DNA of 53,751 bases, taken from RBG-16-66-20 sp049651845. GTDB taxonomy: Bacteria > Pseudomonadota > Gammaproteobacteria > Burkholderiales > SG8-39. Below, piece by piece: positions 25,241 through 33,209 of this stretch (its first letter is position 1; the number at the start of each line of letters is the position of its first letter). Location of the stretch: NCBI GenBank assembly GCA_049651845.1, contig JBASCW010000062.1:1-53751 (forward strand). The letters are read 5' to 3'. The position numbers were made by a program, and so were the translations under genes. The notes below the pieces were generated by a model, which had not been told where the DNA came from, did not search any database, and worked only from the letters and a program-made list of their open reading frames with translations.

Positions 25241-26704
25241 CTACAGCTTGAGGTCTTTCCAGAGCGCGTCGACGCGCTTCTTCACCTCGGCGTCCATCGC
25301 GATCGGCCGGCCCCACTGGCGCGAGGTTTCGCCCGGCCACTTGTGGGTGGCGTCGATGCCCATCTTGGAGCCCAGGCCCGCCACGGGGCTGGCGAAGTCC
25401 AGGTAGTCGATCGGCGTGTTCTCGGCGATCAGCGTGTCGCGCGCGGGATCCACGCGCGTGGTGATCGCCCAGACCACTTCCTTCCAGTCGCGCGCGTTCA
25501 CGTCGTCGTCCACCACCACGATGAACTTGGTGTACATGAACTGGCGCAGGTAGCTCCAGACGCCGAACATGACGCGCTTGGCGTGCCCGGCGTACTGCTT
25601 GCGCATGCTCACCACCGCCATGCGGTAGGAGCAGCCCTCGGGCGGTAGGTAGAAGTCCGATATCTCCGGGAACTGCCTGCGGATGAGCGGCACGAAGACT
25701 TCGTTCAGCGCCACCCCCAGCATCGCAGGCTCGTCGGGCGGCTTGCCGGTGTAGGTGCTGTGATAGATCGCCGAGCGGCGCATCGTCATGCGCTCGATCG
25801 TGAAGACCGGAAACTTCTCGGCCTCGTTGTAGTAGCCGGTATGGTCGCCGTGCGGGCCTTCCAGCGCCGTGTCGTCCGGATGGATCGCGCCCTCGAGCAC
25901 GATCTCCGCGCCCGCCGGCACCTGCAGGTCGCTGCCCAGGCACTTCACGACCTCGGTGCGCGAGCCGCGCAGCAGGCCCGCGAACTGGTACTCGCCCAGC
26001 GTATCGGGCACCGGCGTCACGGCGCCGAGGATCGTCGCCGGGTCGGCGCCGAGCGCCACGGCAACCGGGAACGGCTTGCCCGGATGCGCGAGGCCATGGT
26101 CGCGGAAGTCGAGCGCGCCGCCGCGGTGCGCGAGCCAGCGCATGATCGCGCGGTTCGGCCCGATGACCTGCTGGCGGTAGATGCCGAGGTTCTGGCGCGC
26201 CTTGAGCGGCCCGCGCGTGACGGTCAGGCCCCAGGTGATGAGCGGACCCGCGTCCTCCGGCCAGCAGGTCTGCACCGGCAGCCTGCCGAGGTCCACGTCC
26301 TTGCCTTCCCAAACGACTTCCTGGCAAGGCGCGGAGGACAGTTCCCTGGGCTGCATGTTGAGCACCTGCTTCAGCAGGGGCAATTTCTCCCAGGCATCTC
26401 GCAATCCCCGCGGCGGATCGGGTTCCCTCAGGTAGGCGAGCAACTGGCCCAGTTCGCGCAACGCCGCGGTGTCCTGCACCCCCATCGCGAGGCACACGCG
26501 GCGCACGGTGCCGAAGAGGTTGCCCAGCACCGGCATCGAATGTCCCGCGGGCCGCTCAAAGAGCAGCGCCGGCCCGCCCGCGCGCAGCACGCGGTCGCAG
26601 ACCTCAGTCATCTCCAAGCGCGGCGAGACCTCGGCGCTGACGCGCCGCAACTCTCCAAGCCGTTCGAGCTGGCCGATGAAGTCGCGCAGGTCGCTGTAGC
26701 GCAT
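25241..26704 (-). CDS. ubiD: 3-octaprenyl-4-hydroxybenzoate decarboxylase
   Basis: UbiD decarboxylates polyprenyl-hydroxybenzoate in ubiquinone synthesis and needs prenylated FMN made by UbiX. The 487 residues match the family. The N-terminus MRYSDLRDFIGQLERLGELRRV is characteristic. GIYRQQVIGPNRAIMRWLAHRGGA, EIVLEGAIHPDDTALEGPHGDHTGYY with the conserved E-x-PHGDH stretch, and MKWPGE-like DATHKWPGE lie where expected. The ATG at 26704 follows the previous gene's stop by 2 nt. Its substrate is made by UbiA, encoded two genes upstream in the same operon. No ubiX is in the window. Confidence 0.95.
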   Translation of the reverse strand: MRYSDLRDFIGQLERLGELRRVSAEVSPRLEMTEVCDRVLRAGGPALLFERPAGHSMPVLGNLFGTVRRVCLAMGVQDTAALRELGQLLAYLREPDPPRGLRDAWEKLPLLKQVLNMQPRELSSAPCQEVVWEGKDVDLGRLPVQTCWPEDAGPLITWGLTVTRGPLKARQNLGIYRQQVIGPNRAIMRWLAHRGGALDFRDHGLAHPGKPFPVAVALGADPATILGAVTPVPDTLGEYQFAGLLRGSRTEVVKCLGSDLQVPAGAEIVLEGAIHPDDTALEGPHGDHTGYYNEAEKFPVFTIERMTMRRSAIYHSTYTGKPPDEPAMLGVALNEVFVPLIRRQFPEISDFYLPPEGCSYRMAVVSMRKQYAGHAKRVMFGVWSYLRQFMYTKFIVVVDDDVNARDWKEVVWAITTRVDPARDTLIAENTPIDYLDFASPVAGLGSKMGIDATHKWPGETSRQWGRPIAMDAEVKKRVDALWKDLKL

Positions 26705-26706
26705 GC

Positions 26707-27243
26707 CTAGTCCTTGCGCATGGCGAGGCGCTCGCCCAGCAGCTCGGCGAAGTCCACGAGCTGCCGGTCGCGGCCGCGCACCGCGCAGACGCGCTCGGTG
26801 GCGGCGAACGCGAGCGTGAGCTTGGTGCGCCCGAGCCAGAAGAACACCAGCAGCGCCGCCGCGCCCGCGGCGAGGACCCAGACCACCGGCACAAACAGGC
26901 GCGCGAGATGGCCGATCGCCGAGAAGCAGGCGAGCAGCACCGACTCGAGCGACTCGCCGGCGCCGCTCGCCGAGACCTTGGCCTGCAGCGCCTGCATCCA
27001 CGAGCCGAGCGGGCCCGAGAGCGCGCCCAGCACGAGCGCCGCCGCGAGCAGCGCGATCGCCCAGTTGCGCTTGCGCGCATCGCGTTCGAAGGCGACGCGC
27101 ACCGAGGCGAGGTGCGCGAGCGGCACCGTCTCCATCGCGTCGGCGCCGGAGAACACCAGCCGGTTGGCGTAGAGCGCGAAGCGCGCACCGCGCTGCTCGC
27201 CGCTGGCGACGTCGTAGCCCGCGATCGGCTGGTCGAGGCTCAT
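26707..27243 (-). CDS. Two-helix membrane protein between ubiA and ubiD
   Basis: I do not recognise a named family. The 178-residue protein begins with about 55 residues that look like a small beta-rich domain (GARFALYANRLVFSGADAMETVPLAHLASVRV), similar in style to bacterial PH-like domains. Two hydrophobic segments follow (about 62-82 and 112-138), separated by a soluble loop, and then a short C-terminal tail (LGRTKLTLAFAATERVCAVRGRD). Its ATG overlaps the ubiA stop in ATGA and ubiD starts 2 nt after its own stop. Strict co-translation with two ubiquinone enzymes suggests a membrane role near that pathway, but this is only inference. Confidence 0.75.
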   Translation of the reverse strand: MSLDQPIAGYDVASGEQRGARFALYANRLVFSGADAMETVPLAHLASVRVAFERDARKRNWAIALLAAALVLGALSGPLGSWMQALQAKVSASGAGESLESVLLACFSAIGHLARLFVPVVWVLAAGAAALLVFFWLGRTKLTLAFAATERVCAVRGRDRQLVDFAELLGERLAMRKD

Positions 27244-28109
27244 AGTTCGTAGGCGAGCACGATGCCTGCGAATACCGTGACTCCGATCCAGCTTGCGTGG
27301 CGGAACGCGCGAAAGCAGCCCTCGCGCGAGCGCTCGCGGATCAGCCGGTACTGCCAGCCGAGCATCGCCGCCGCCGCCACGAGCCCCGCGTAGTACGGCC
27401 AGCGCAGCGCCTGCTCGAGGCCGACCCACGCGAGCAGGCCGAGCATGCCGGCATAGCTCGCCATCACTGCCGCCACGTCGTAGCGCCCGAGTGTGATCGC
27501 CGAGGTGCGGATGCCGATCCTGCGGTCGTCGTCGCGGTCGACCATCGCGTACTCGGTGTCGTAGGCGAAGCCGTAGAGAATGCCCGCCGCGAACAGCAGC
27601 CAGCAGGTCCAGGGCAGCGCGCCGTGCACCGCCGCGAACGCCATCGGCACGCCGAAGGCGAACGCGATCCCCAGCATCAGCTGCGGCAGCGGAAACACGC
27701 GCTTGGCGAACGGATACAGGCAGGCGATCGCCAGCGCCACGAAGGACAGCAGGATCGCGAAGCGGTTGAGAAAGAGCGCGAAGGCGAACGCGCAGGCAGC
27801 CAGCACCGCGGCGACCGCGAGCGCTTCCGCGGGCTTGATGTCGCCCCGCGCGAGCGGACGGTCGCGCGTGCGTTCGACATGCGCGTCGAAATCGCGGTCG
27901 GCCCAGTCGTTGAGCGCGCAACCGGCCGAGCGCATCAGCAGCGTGCCCATCACGAAGACGATCAGATGCTCGGCGAGCGGCCGGCCCTGCGCGGCGATCC
28001 AGAGCGCCCACAGCGTGGGCCAGAGCAGCAGCAGCGTGCCGATCGGCTTGTCGAGCCGGATCAGCCGCTCGTAGGCATCGACGCGCTTCCTGGCCGAGGC
28101 GAGATTCAT
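27240..28109 (-). CDS. ubiA: 4-hydroxybenzoate octaprenyltransferase
   Basis: UbiA is an inner-membrane enzyme that attaches the polyprenyl chain to 4-hydroxybenzoate. The 289-residue protein is almost entirely membrane helices. The first aspartate-rich motif is NDWADRDFDAHVERTRDRPLA and the second is YDTEYAMVDRDDDRRIGIRTSA; both bind Mg-diphosphate. The N-terminal RLDKPIGTLLLLWPTLWALW is diagnostic. I chose the ATG at 28109, three codons inside the longest frame. It starts 15 nt after the recG stop and overlaps the next gene by 4 nt. Confidence 0.96.
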   Translation of the reverse strand: MNLASARKRVDAYERLIRLDKPIGTLLLLWPTLWALWIAAQGRPLAEHLIVFVMGTLLMRSAGCALNDWADRDFDAHVERTRDRPLARGDIKPAEALAVAAVLAACAFAFALFLNRFAILLSFVALAIACLYPFAKRVFPLPQLMLGIAFAFGVPMAFAAVHGALPWTCWLLFAAGILYGFAYDTEYAMVDRDDDRRIGIRTSAITLGRYDVAAVMASYAGMLGLLAWVGLEQALRWPYYAGLVAAAAMLGWQYRLIRERSREGCFRAFRHASWIGVTVFAGIVLAYEL

Positions 28110-28124
28110 GAAACGCAAAGAATA

Positions 28125-30170
28125 TCAGGCACGTGCATATTCATGCCTTGACGACAGCCAGCGCTCGACGTGGCGGCGCGCGGCGGCCTCGTCCCCGGCG
28201 AGCAGTTGCTCGGCGGCCTCGTGCGCGAGCTGCGCGAGCGCCTCGTCGTTCTCGAGGTCCGCGTAGCGCAGCAAGGGCATGCCGCTCTGGCGCTCGCCGA
28301 GGAACTCGCCCGGCCCGCGCAGGTGCAGATCTTCGAGAGCGATCCTGAAGCCGTCCGCGTTCTCGAAAATCACCTTCAGGCGCGCGCGCGCGCCTTCCGA
28401 AAGCGGTGCCGCGTAGAGCAGGATGCAGACGCTCTCGCGCGCGCCGCGGCCTACGCGCCCGCGCAGCTGGTGCAGCTGCGCCAGGCCGAAGCGCTCGGCG
28501 TGCTCGATCACCATGAGGGAAGCGTTCGGCACGTCCACGCCTACCTCGATGACCGTTGTGGCGACGAGCACGTGGGTTTTTCCGGACAAGAAGTTCTTCA
28601 TGGTTTCGGCCCTGTCCGGCGCGCTCATGCGGCCATGCAGAAGCCCGACCCTCAATCCCTTCAGCTCCTTGGTCAGCGTTGCGTGCGTGTCCAAGGCCGT
28701 CTGCAGGTCGCCCTCCTTCGATTCCTCGATCACCGGGCAGACCCAGTAGGCCTGCTGGCCCTCGGCGCAGGCCTCGCGGATGCGCGCGAGCACCTCGGCG
28801 CGCCGGCCCGCGGCCACCAGGCGCGTGGCGACGCGGCGCCTTCCGGGCGGCAGCTCGTCGATCGTCGAGACATCGAGGTCCGCGTAGTAGGTCATCGACA
28901 GCGTGCGCGGGATCGGCGTCGCGCTCATCATGAGCTGGTGCGGCACCAGCACGCTGCCGGCCGGATGGGTCAGCCCCTTCTTGCGCAGCGCGAGGCGCTG
29001 CTGCACGCCGAAGCGGTGCTGCTCGTCCACCACCGCGAGCGCGAGCCGCGCGAAGCCGACCTTCTTCTGAAACAGCGCGTGCGTGCCGATGGCGATCAGC
29101 GGTGCGCGCGCCATGAGCTGCTTCGCCACGGCGTTCTTGCCTGCGGCCGTCAGCCCGCCGTGCAGCCAGGCGATCGGCACGCCGAGCGGCGCGAGCCACT
29201 CGGTGAACTTGCGCAGGTGCTGCTCGGCCAGCAGCTCCGTGGGCGCCATCACCGCCGCCTGCGCGCCCGCGTCGATCGCCGCCAGGCAGCCGATCGCGGC
29301 GACGATGGTCTTGCCACTGCCGACGTCGCCCTGCAGCAGGCGCTGCATCGGGTGCGGCTGCGCGAGGTCCTTGAGGATCTCGGCCATGGCGCGGCTCTGC
29401 GCGCGCGTCAGGCGAAAGGGCAGCTTGCCGAGAAACTTCCTCAGCAGCGGGCCGTTCGAAGGCAACGGCATCGACTCGCGCGTGCGTCTCGCCCGGTAGG
29501 CCATGCGCATCGACAGCTGCTGGGCGAGCAGCTCGTCGAACTTCACGCGCCGCCAGGCCGGGCTCGCGCGCGCTTCCAGCGCCGCGGTATCGGCGTCGGG
29601 CCGCGGGTGGTGCAGCGCATGCACGCTGGGCGCGAGCTCGGCGAGCCCGTAGCGCTCGCGCAGCGCCGCGGGCAGCGTGTCTTCGAGCGCGGTCTCCCCG
29701 AGCGCCTCCAGCACGAGCTTGCGGATCTGGTACTGCGACAGGCCCGCGGTGGTCGGATAGATCGGCGTGAGCGAGCGCGGCAGCGGCGCGCCGGGCGGCA
29801 CGATGCGGTAGCGCGGGTGCACCATCTCCGCGCCGAAGAAGCCCGGCCGCACCTCGCCGTAGGCGCGCACCAGCTGCCCCTCGTCGGCCGCGCGCTGCAG
29901 CTGCTTCAGCTGGCTGCCGTAGAAATTCAGGAAACGCAGCACCAGGCCTTCGGCGTGCACCACGAGCTGGCGCTTCGGGCGGTACTTCACCTCCGCCTTG
30001 AGCACGCGCGCCTCGACCTGCACGGGCATGCCGGGCGGCGCCGCGTCGATGGCGGTGAGCCGCGTCTCGTCCTCGTAGCGATGCGGCAGGTGCAGCGCGA
30101 GGTCCTGCGGCGTGCGCAGGCCGAGCTTGGCGAGCTTCTTTTCGAGAGCGGGCGCGGTCGGTCGGATCAA
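28125..30170 (-). CDS. recG: ATP-dependent DNA helicase RecG
   Basis: RecG remodels stalled replication forks and branch migrates Holliday junctions. The 681-residue protein has the N-terminal wedge/OB domain (LALHLPHRYEDETRL). The helicase core carries Walker A LLQGDVGSGKTIVA, the Walker B-type VVDEQHRFGVQQR, motif III MSATPIPRTLSM, and the C-terminal motifs TTVIEVGVDVPNASLMVIEHAERFGLAQLHQLRGRVGR. I chose the TTG at 30170, which overlaps the ridA stop as TTGA. The residues that follow (IRPTAPALEKKLAKLG) suit the family and no ATG or GTG is available. It is the second gene of the ridA-recG-ubiA operon. Confidence 0.95.
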   Translation of the reverse strand: MIRPTAPALEKKLAKLGLRTPQDLALHLPHRYEDETRLTAIDAAPPGMPVQVEARVLKAEVKYRPKRQLVVHAEGLVLRFLNFYGSQLKQLQRAADEGQLVRAYGEVRPGFFGAEMVHPRYRIVPPGAPLPRSLTPIYPTTAGLSQYQIRKLVLEALGETALEDTLPAALRERYGLAELAPSVHALHHPRPDADTAALEARASPAWRRVKFDELLAQQLSMRMAYRARRTRESMPLPSNGPLLRKFLGKLPFRLTRAQSRAMAEILKDLAQPHPMQRLLQGDVGSGKTIVAAIGCLAAIDAGAQAAVMAPTELLAEQHLRKFTEWLAPLGVPIAWLHGGLTAAGKNAVAKQLMARAPLIAIGTHALFQKKVGFARLALAVVDEQHRFGVQQRLALRKKGLTHPAGSVLVPHQLMMSATPIPRTLSMTYYADLDVSTIDELPPGRRRVATRLVAAGRRAEVLARIREACAEGQQAYWVCPVIEESKEGDLQTALDTHATLTKELKGLRVGLLHGRMSAPDRAETMKNFLSGKTHVLVATTVIEVGVDVPNASLMVIEHAERFGLAQLHQLRGRVGRGARESVCILLYAAPLSEGARARLKVIFENADGFRIALEDLHLRGPGEFLGERQSGMPLLRYADLENDEALAQLAHEAAEQLLAGDEAAARRHVERWLSSRHEYARA

Positions 30171-30544
30171 CCGGCGTACAGGATGCAGTCGATCTCGACC
30201 AGCGCGCCGCGCGGCAGGCTCGCCACGCCGATCGCGGCGCGCGACGGATAGGGCTGGCCGACGTACTGCGCCATGATCTCGTTGACCTTGGCGAAATGGC
30301 CGAGGTCGGTGAGGTAGACCGTCATGCGCACCGCGCGGTCCAGGCCCAGGCCCGCGGCCTGCGCGATCGCCGCGAGGTTCCTGAACACGCGGTGGATCTG
30401 CGCCTCGATGCCGTCGACCAGCTGCATCGTCGCCGGGTCGAAGCCGATCTGCCCGGACACGTACACGGTGTCGCCCGCGCGCACCGCCTGTGAATAGGTG
30501 CCGATCGCCGCGGGCGCGTCCTGGCTCTGGATCGGAGTCTTCAT
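30167..30544 (-). CDS. ridA: RidA family 2-iminobutanoate/2-iminopropanoate deaminase
   Basis: RidA hydrolyses reactive enamine/imine intermediates released by PLP enzymes, protecting other PLP enzymes in the cytoplasm. The 125-residue protein has the normal length and contains IGTYSQAVRAGDTVYVSGQIGFDP, the conserved arginine region in RAVRMTVYLTDLGHF, and the C-terminal LPRGALVEIDCILYA signature with the catalytic glutamate. It heads a five-gene operon with recG, ubiA, a membrane protein and ubiD. TAAGAT on this strand ends 8 nt before the ATG with no ribosome-binding site in range, so a leaderless transcript is likely. Confidence 0.95.
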   Translation of the reverse strand: MKTPIQSQDAPAAIGTYSQAVRAGDTVYVSGQIGFDPATMQLVDGIEAQIHRVFRNLAAIAQAAGLGLDRAVRMTVYLTDLGHFAKVNEIMAQYVGQPYPSRAAIGVASLPRGALVEIDCILYAG

Positions 30545-30551
30545 ATGGGGG

Positions 30552-30558
30552 TATCTTA
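30552..30558. promoter_or_regulatory. Overlapping divergent -10 elements of ridA and the TPR gene
   Basis: In a 20-nt gap between the two start codons, TATCTT (30552-30557, plus) and TAAGAT (30553-30558, minus) overlap almost completely. Each ends 7-8 nt before its ATG. Clear -35 boxes would have to lie inside the opposite coding sequence. Confidence 0.5.
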
Positions 30559-30564
30559 GCTCCA

Positions 30565-30906
30565 ATGAGCGCCCCCGCCGCCTCGCCCGCCATCGAGCGC
30601 CTGGAAAAGCTGCTCGGCACGCCGCGCGACGGCAGCCTTTTGCGGTTCTCGCTTGGCTTGGAATATTCAAAATTGAATCAGTGGGGAAAGGCGATCGAGC
30701 ACTTTCGTCATTCAGTTGCGGCCGATCCAGGCTACTCCGCCGCCTGGCGCGCGCTCGGCAAGGCGCTCGAGGCCGCGGGCGACGCGCAAGGCGCGCTCGG
30801 CGCCTACCGCGACGGCATCGCCGCGGCGCAGAGGAAGGGCGACAAGCAGGCCGAAAAGGAGATGACCGTGTTCGCGCGCCGCATCGAGAAGAGGCGCGCC
30901 GGATGA
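30565..30906 (+). CDS. Small tetratricopeptide-repeat protein
   Basis: The 113-residue protein has about two TPR units (about residues 30-95; LRFSLGLEYSKLNQWGKAIEHFRHSVAADPGYSAAWRALGKAL and on). These would form a small helical scaffold for protein contacts. The tail (KGDKQAEKEMTVFARRIEKRRA) is charged. There is no signal peptide, so it is probably cytoplasmic. The ATG at 30565 has no Shine-Dalgarno and a -10-like hexamer 7 nt away. It overlaps the next gene by an ATGA. The partner protein is unknown. Confidence 0.85.
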   Translation: MSAPAASPAIERLEKLLGTPRDGSLLRFSLGLEYSKLNQWGKAIEHFRHSVAADPGYSAAWRALGKALEAAGDAQGALGAYRDGIAAAQRKGDKQAEKEMTVFARRIEKRRAG

Positions 30907-31292
30907 AGGACCGGCGCGAAGCGCAGGCGGCGCTCAACGTGCTCGGCGAGCCGCTCGTACCCTGCAGCCTGGATCCGCTCACCGGCTTCTACCGCGACGG
31001 CTGCTGCAACACCGGCTACGACGACACCGGCATCCACACCGTCTGCGTGCGCGTGACCGCGAAGTTCCTTGCCTTCTCCAAGCAGCGCGGCAACGACCTC
31101 TCCACGCCCGCACCGCAGTTCGGCTTCCCGGGCCTGAAGCCCGGCGACCAGTGGTGCCTGTGCGCGGGACGCTGGAAGGAGGCGCTCGACGCGGGCGTTG
31201 CGCCGCAGGTGGTGCTCGCGGCCACGCACGAGGAAACGCTCGCGATCGTGGCGCTCGAGGACCTCAAGCGCCACGCGGTCGATCTGAGCTGA
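30903..31292 (+). CDS. DUF2237 family protein
   Basis: The 129-residue protein belongs to the DUF2237 family of small conserved proteins of unknown function. Typical are NVLGEPLVPCSLDPLTGFYRDGCCNTG, then HTVCVRVTAKFLAFSKQRGNDLSTP, FPGLKPGDQWCLCAGRWKEAL and the ATHEETLAIVALEDLKRHAVD tail. Conserved cysteines (CS, CCNTG, CLCAGRW) suggest metal binding or redox chemistry, but that is inference. The ATG at 30903 overlaps the TPR gene stop. It ends about 20 nt before the tRNA-Ala gene on the other strand. Confidence 0.9.
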   Translation: MKDRREAQAALNVLGEPLVPCSLDPLTGFYRDGCCNTGYDDTGIHTVCVRVTAKFLAFSKQRGNDLSTPAPQFGFPGLKPGDQWCLCAGRWKEALDAGVAPQVVLAATHEETLAIVALEDLKRHAVDLS

Positions 31293-31311
31293 GGCGGAAA
31301 AGCGGGAGGGT

Positions 31312-31387
<76 letters not shown>

Positions 31388-31396
31388 ACGGAGGGC

Positions 31397-31419
31397 GCGG
31401 ATTCTACAGCAGAATCCGC
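31397..31419. promoter_or_regulatory. Palindrome overlapping the tRNA-Ala -10
   Basis: GCGGATTCT and AGAATCCGC form a perfect 9-bp inverted repeat around the loop ACAGC. Its left arm and the next base contain TAGAAT on the minus strand (31401-31406), a -10 that ends 13 nt before the tRNA. The palindrome could be an operator or only reflect a symmetric promoter. Confidence 0.5.
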
Positions 31420-31452
31420 GCGCTGGACAGGCCATCGGCTATCATCGCCGCC

Positions 31453-32193
31453 ATGCAGATCGCGCCCCCGTTCGGCTACAAGGAAATCGTCCCGCTCAAC
31501 CGCAACCAGAAGGTCCGGCTGCTCGCGCCCGGCGAAATCCCGGAGTTCGCGCGCGCGGCGAACGCGATGCCGATCAGCTACACCGAGTTCGCGCTGGTGG
31601 CGCGCGAGTACCCGATCGTCTTCACCACCGCGGGGGACGCCAAGGCCTACACGCCGGTCGCCGCCCTGGGCATGGAGAACGGCGAGAACCTCTACAACCG
31701 CGGCAACGTCTGGGCGAGCAACGTCTACGTGCCGGCCTACGTGCGGCGCTACCCGTTCTGCATGTCGCGCGTGACCATCGACAAGGTCGAGCAGAAGAAC
31801 CGCCTGATCTGCGTCGAAAAGAGCCACATCGACGACAAGGCGGGCGAGTCGCTGTTCGACGCCAAGGGCGGGCCCACCGAGAAGTGGCGGGCGATCGAGC
31901 AGCTGCTCTCGGACTACGAGGCCGACATGGGCCGCAGCCAGGAGATGTGCAACATCCTCGCCGATTACGGCCTGTTCGAGCCCTTCACCATGCAGGCCAA
32001 GATGAACGCGGGCGGCGAGCCGGTGGCGATGACCGGCATGTTCCGCGTCGCCGAGGCCAAGATCGAGCACCTGAACGCGAGCCAGCTCAAGAACCTGGTG
32101 AAGAAGGGCATCCTGTCGCGCATCTACGCGCACCTGCTCTCGCTCAGCAACTTCGCCAACCTGCTCGACCGCAAGGCGGCGAAGGCGGCCTAG
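31453..32193 (+). CDS. SapC family protein
   Basis: The 246-residue protein matches the SapC family, named after a gene in the S-layer secretion locus of Campylobacter fetus. Typical features are the start YKEIVPLNRNQKVRL, the YTEFALVAREYPIVFT segment and YVPAYVRRYPFCM in the middle, and the EPFTMQAKMNAGGEP region. Its biochemical function is not known and no signal peptide is visible. A TATCAT ends 7 nt before the ATG with no Shine-Dalgarno. It converges with a type I secretion gene pair and shares a CTAG stop palindrome with the HlyD gene. This neighbourhood recalls the C. fetus sap locus. Confidence 0.88.
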   Translation: MQIAPPFGYKEIVPLNRNQKVRLLAPGEIPEFARAANAMPISYTEFALVAREYPIVFTTAGDAKAYTPVAALGMENGENLYNRGNVWASNVYVPAYVRRYPFCMSRVTIDKVEQKNRLICVEKSHIDDKAGESLFDAKGGPTEKWRAIEQLLSDYEADMGRSQEMCNILADYGLFEPFTMQAKMNAGGEPVAMTGMFRVAEAKIEHLNASQLKNLVKKGILSRIYAHLLSLSNFANLLDRKAAKAA

Positions 32194-33209
32194 CGCTCGC
32201 GCCCGGCCTCGGACGCGATTTTCTGCACCAGCAAGAGCAGGTACTCGAGCACGGTGCGCTCGGCGAGCTTGATCTCCGCGGTGAGCTGCATGCCCGGCAG
32301 CAGCGCGTGGCGCGCGTCGCCCAGGCGCAGCTCCTGAGTGAGCGGCTCGAGCTGGGCGCGGTACGCGTACATGCCGCCCGGCGCTTTTGCGCGGTCCACA
32401 CGCTCCGATGAATCCGCCGAAACGCGAGCAACGGTGGCATCGAGCATGCCGTAGCGCTGGAACGGGAAGCTCGCGAGCTTGAGCTTCGCGCTCTGGCCGC
32501 CCGCGACGAAGCCGGCGTCCTGGTTCGCGAGCCAGACTTCGGCGACCAGCGCCTCGCCGTCGGGCACCAGCGTCATCAGCACCGTGCCGGGCGCGAGCAC
32601 CGCGCCCGGGGTCTGCGTCGCGAGGTCCTTCACCACGCCGTCGGCGGGCGCGCGCAGCTCCGCGAGGCGCTGGCGGTGGCTGAGCTTTTCCAGCTCCTGC
32701 TCCAGGCGCGCGAGCTGCGTCTCGGCGTCCGCGCGCTCGGCCTGCAGCTGCGTGCGGTAGCCCGCGGCGATCTGCGCGATGCGGCGCTCGCCCTGCTCGA
32801 TCGCCGCGCGCGCACCCTCCACGCGGTGCTCCTGCGCGCGCAGGTCCTGCTCGGCGTCCAGCCGCTCGCGGCTGCGCTGCGCCACCACGAGCCGGCGCGC
32901 GAGCACCTGGCCGGCGCGCACGCGCTCGCCCTCCTTCACGAGCAGCTCGCGCATCACGCCGCCTTCGGCCGGCTGCACGATGCGCAGCTGCGACCAGGGC
33001 ACGAGGCGGCCCTCGGCGACCGCGACCACGTCGAGCCGGCCCAGGCTCGCCCACAGCGCGAAGGCGCCCGCGAGCGCGACGATCGTCCAGAGCACCGCGC
33101 GCGGCAGCGGCGAGGGCGCGTCCTCCTGCAGCTGCAGGATCGCAGGCAGAAACTCGTTGCCGCGCGCGCGCGGCGCCGGGGCTTCTGCAGGTCGCGCGGG
33201 CAGCCTCAT
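32190..33209 (-). CDS. HlyD-family type I secretion adaptor, internally shortened
   Basis: This membrane-fusion protein should bridge the ABC transporter to an outer-membrane channel. It has a cytoplasmic N-terminus, one membrane helix (about residues 38-56), the first lipoyl half-motif (VAVAEGRLVPWSQLRIVQPAEGGVMRELLVKEGERVRAGQVLAR), a coiled segment, the second half-motif (LRAPADGVVKDLATQTPGAV) and a normal beta-barrel end. At 339 residues it is about 90 shorter than usual relatives. The missing part is the descending arm of the alpha-hairpin right after QVLAR (residue 105), where RLVVAQRSRERLDAEQDL follows directly. The loss is in frame. It overlaps the transporter gene by 4 nt. Confidence 0.9.
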   Translation of the reverse strand: MRLPARPAEAPAPRARGNEFLPAILQLQEDAPSPLPRAVLWTIVALAGAFALWASLGRLDVVAVAEGRLVPWSQLRIVQPAEGGVMRELLVKEGERVRAGQVLARRLVVAQRSRERLDAEQDLRAQEHRVEGARAAIEQGERRIAQIAAGYRTQLQAERADAETQLARLEQELEKLSHRQRLAELRAPADGVVKDLATQTPGAVLAPGTVLMTLVPDGEALVAEVWLANQDAGFVAGGQSAKLKLASFPFQRYGMLDATVARVSADSSERVDRAKAPGGMYAYRAQLEPLTQELRLGDARHALLPGMQLTAEIKLAERTVLEYLLLLVQKIASEAGRER

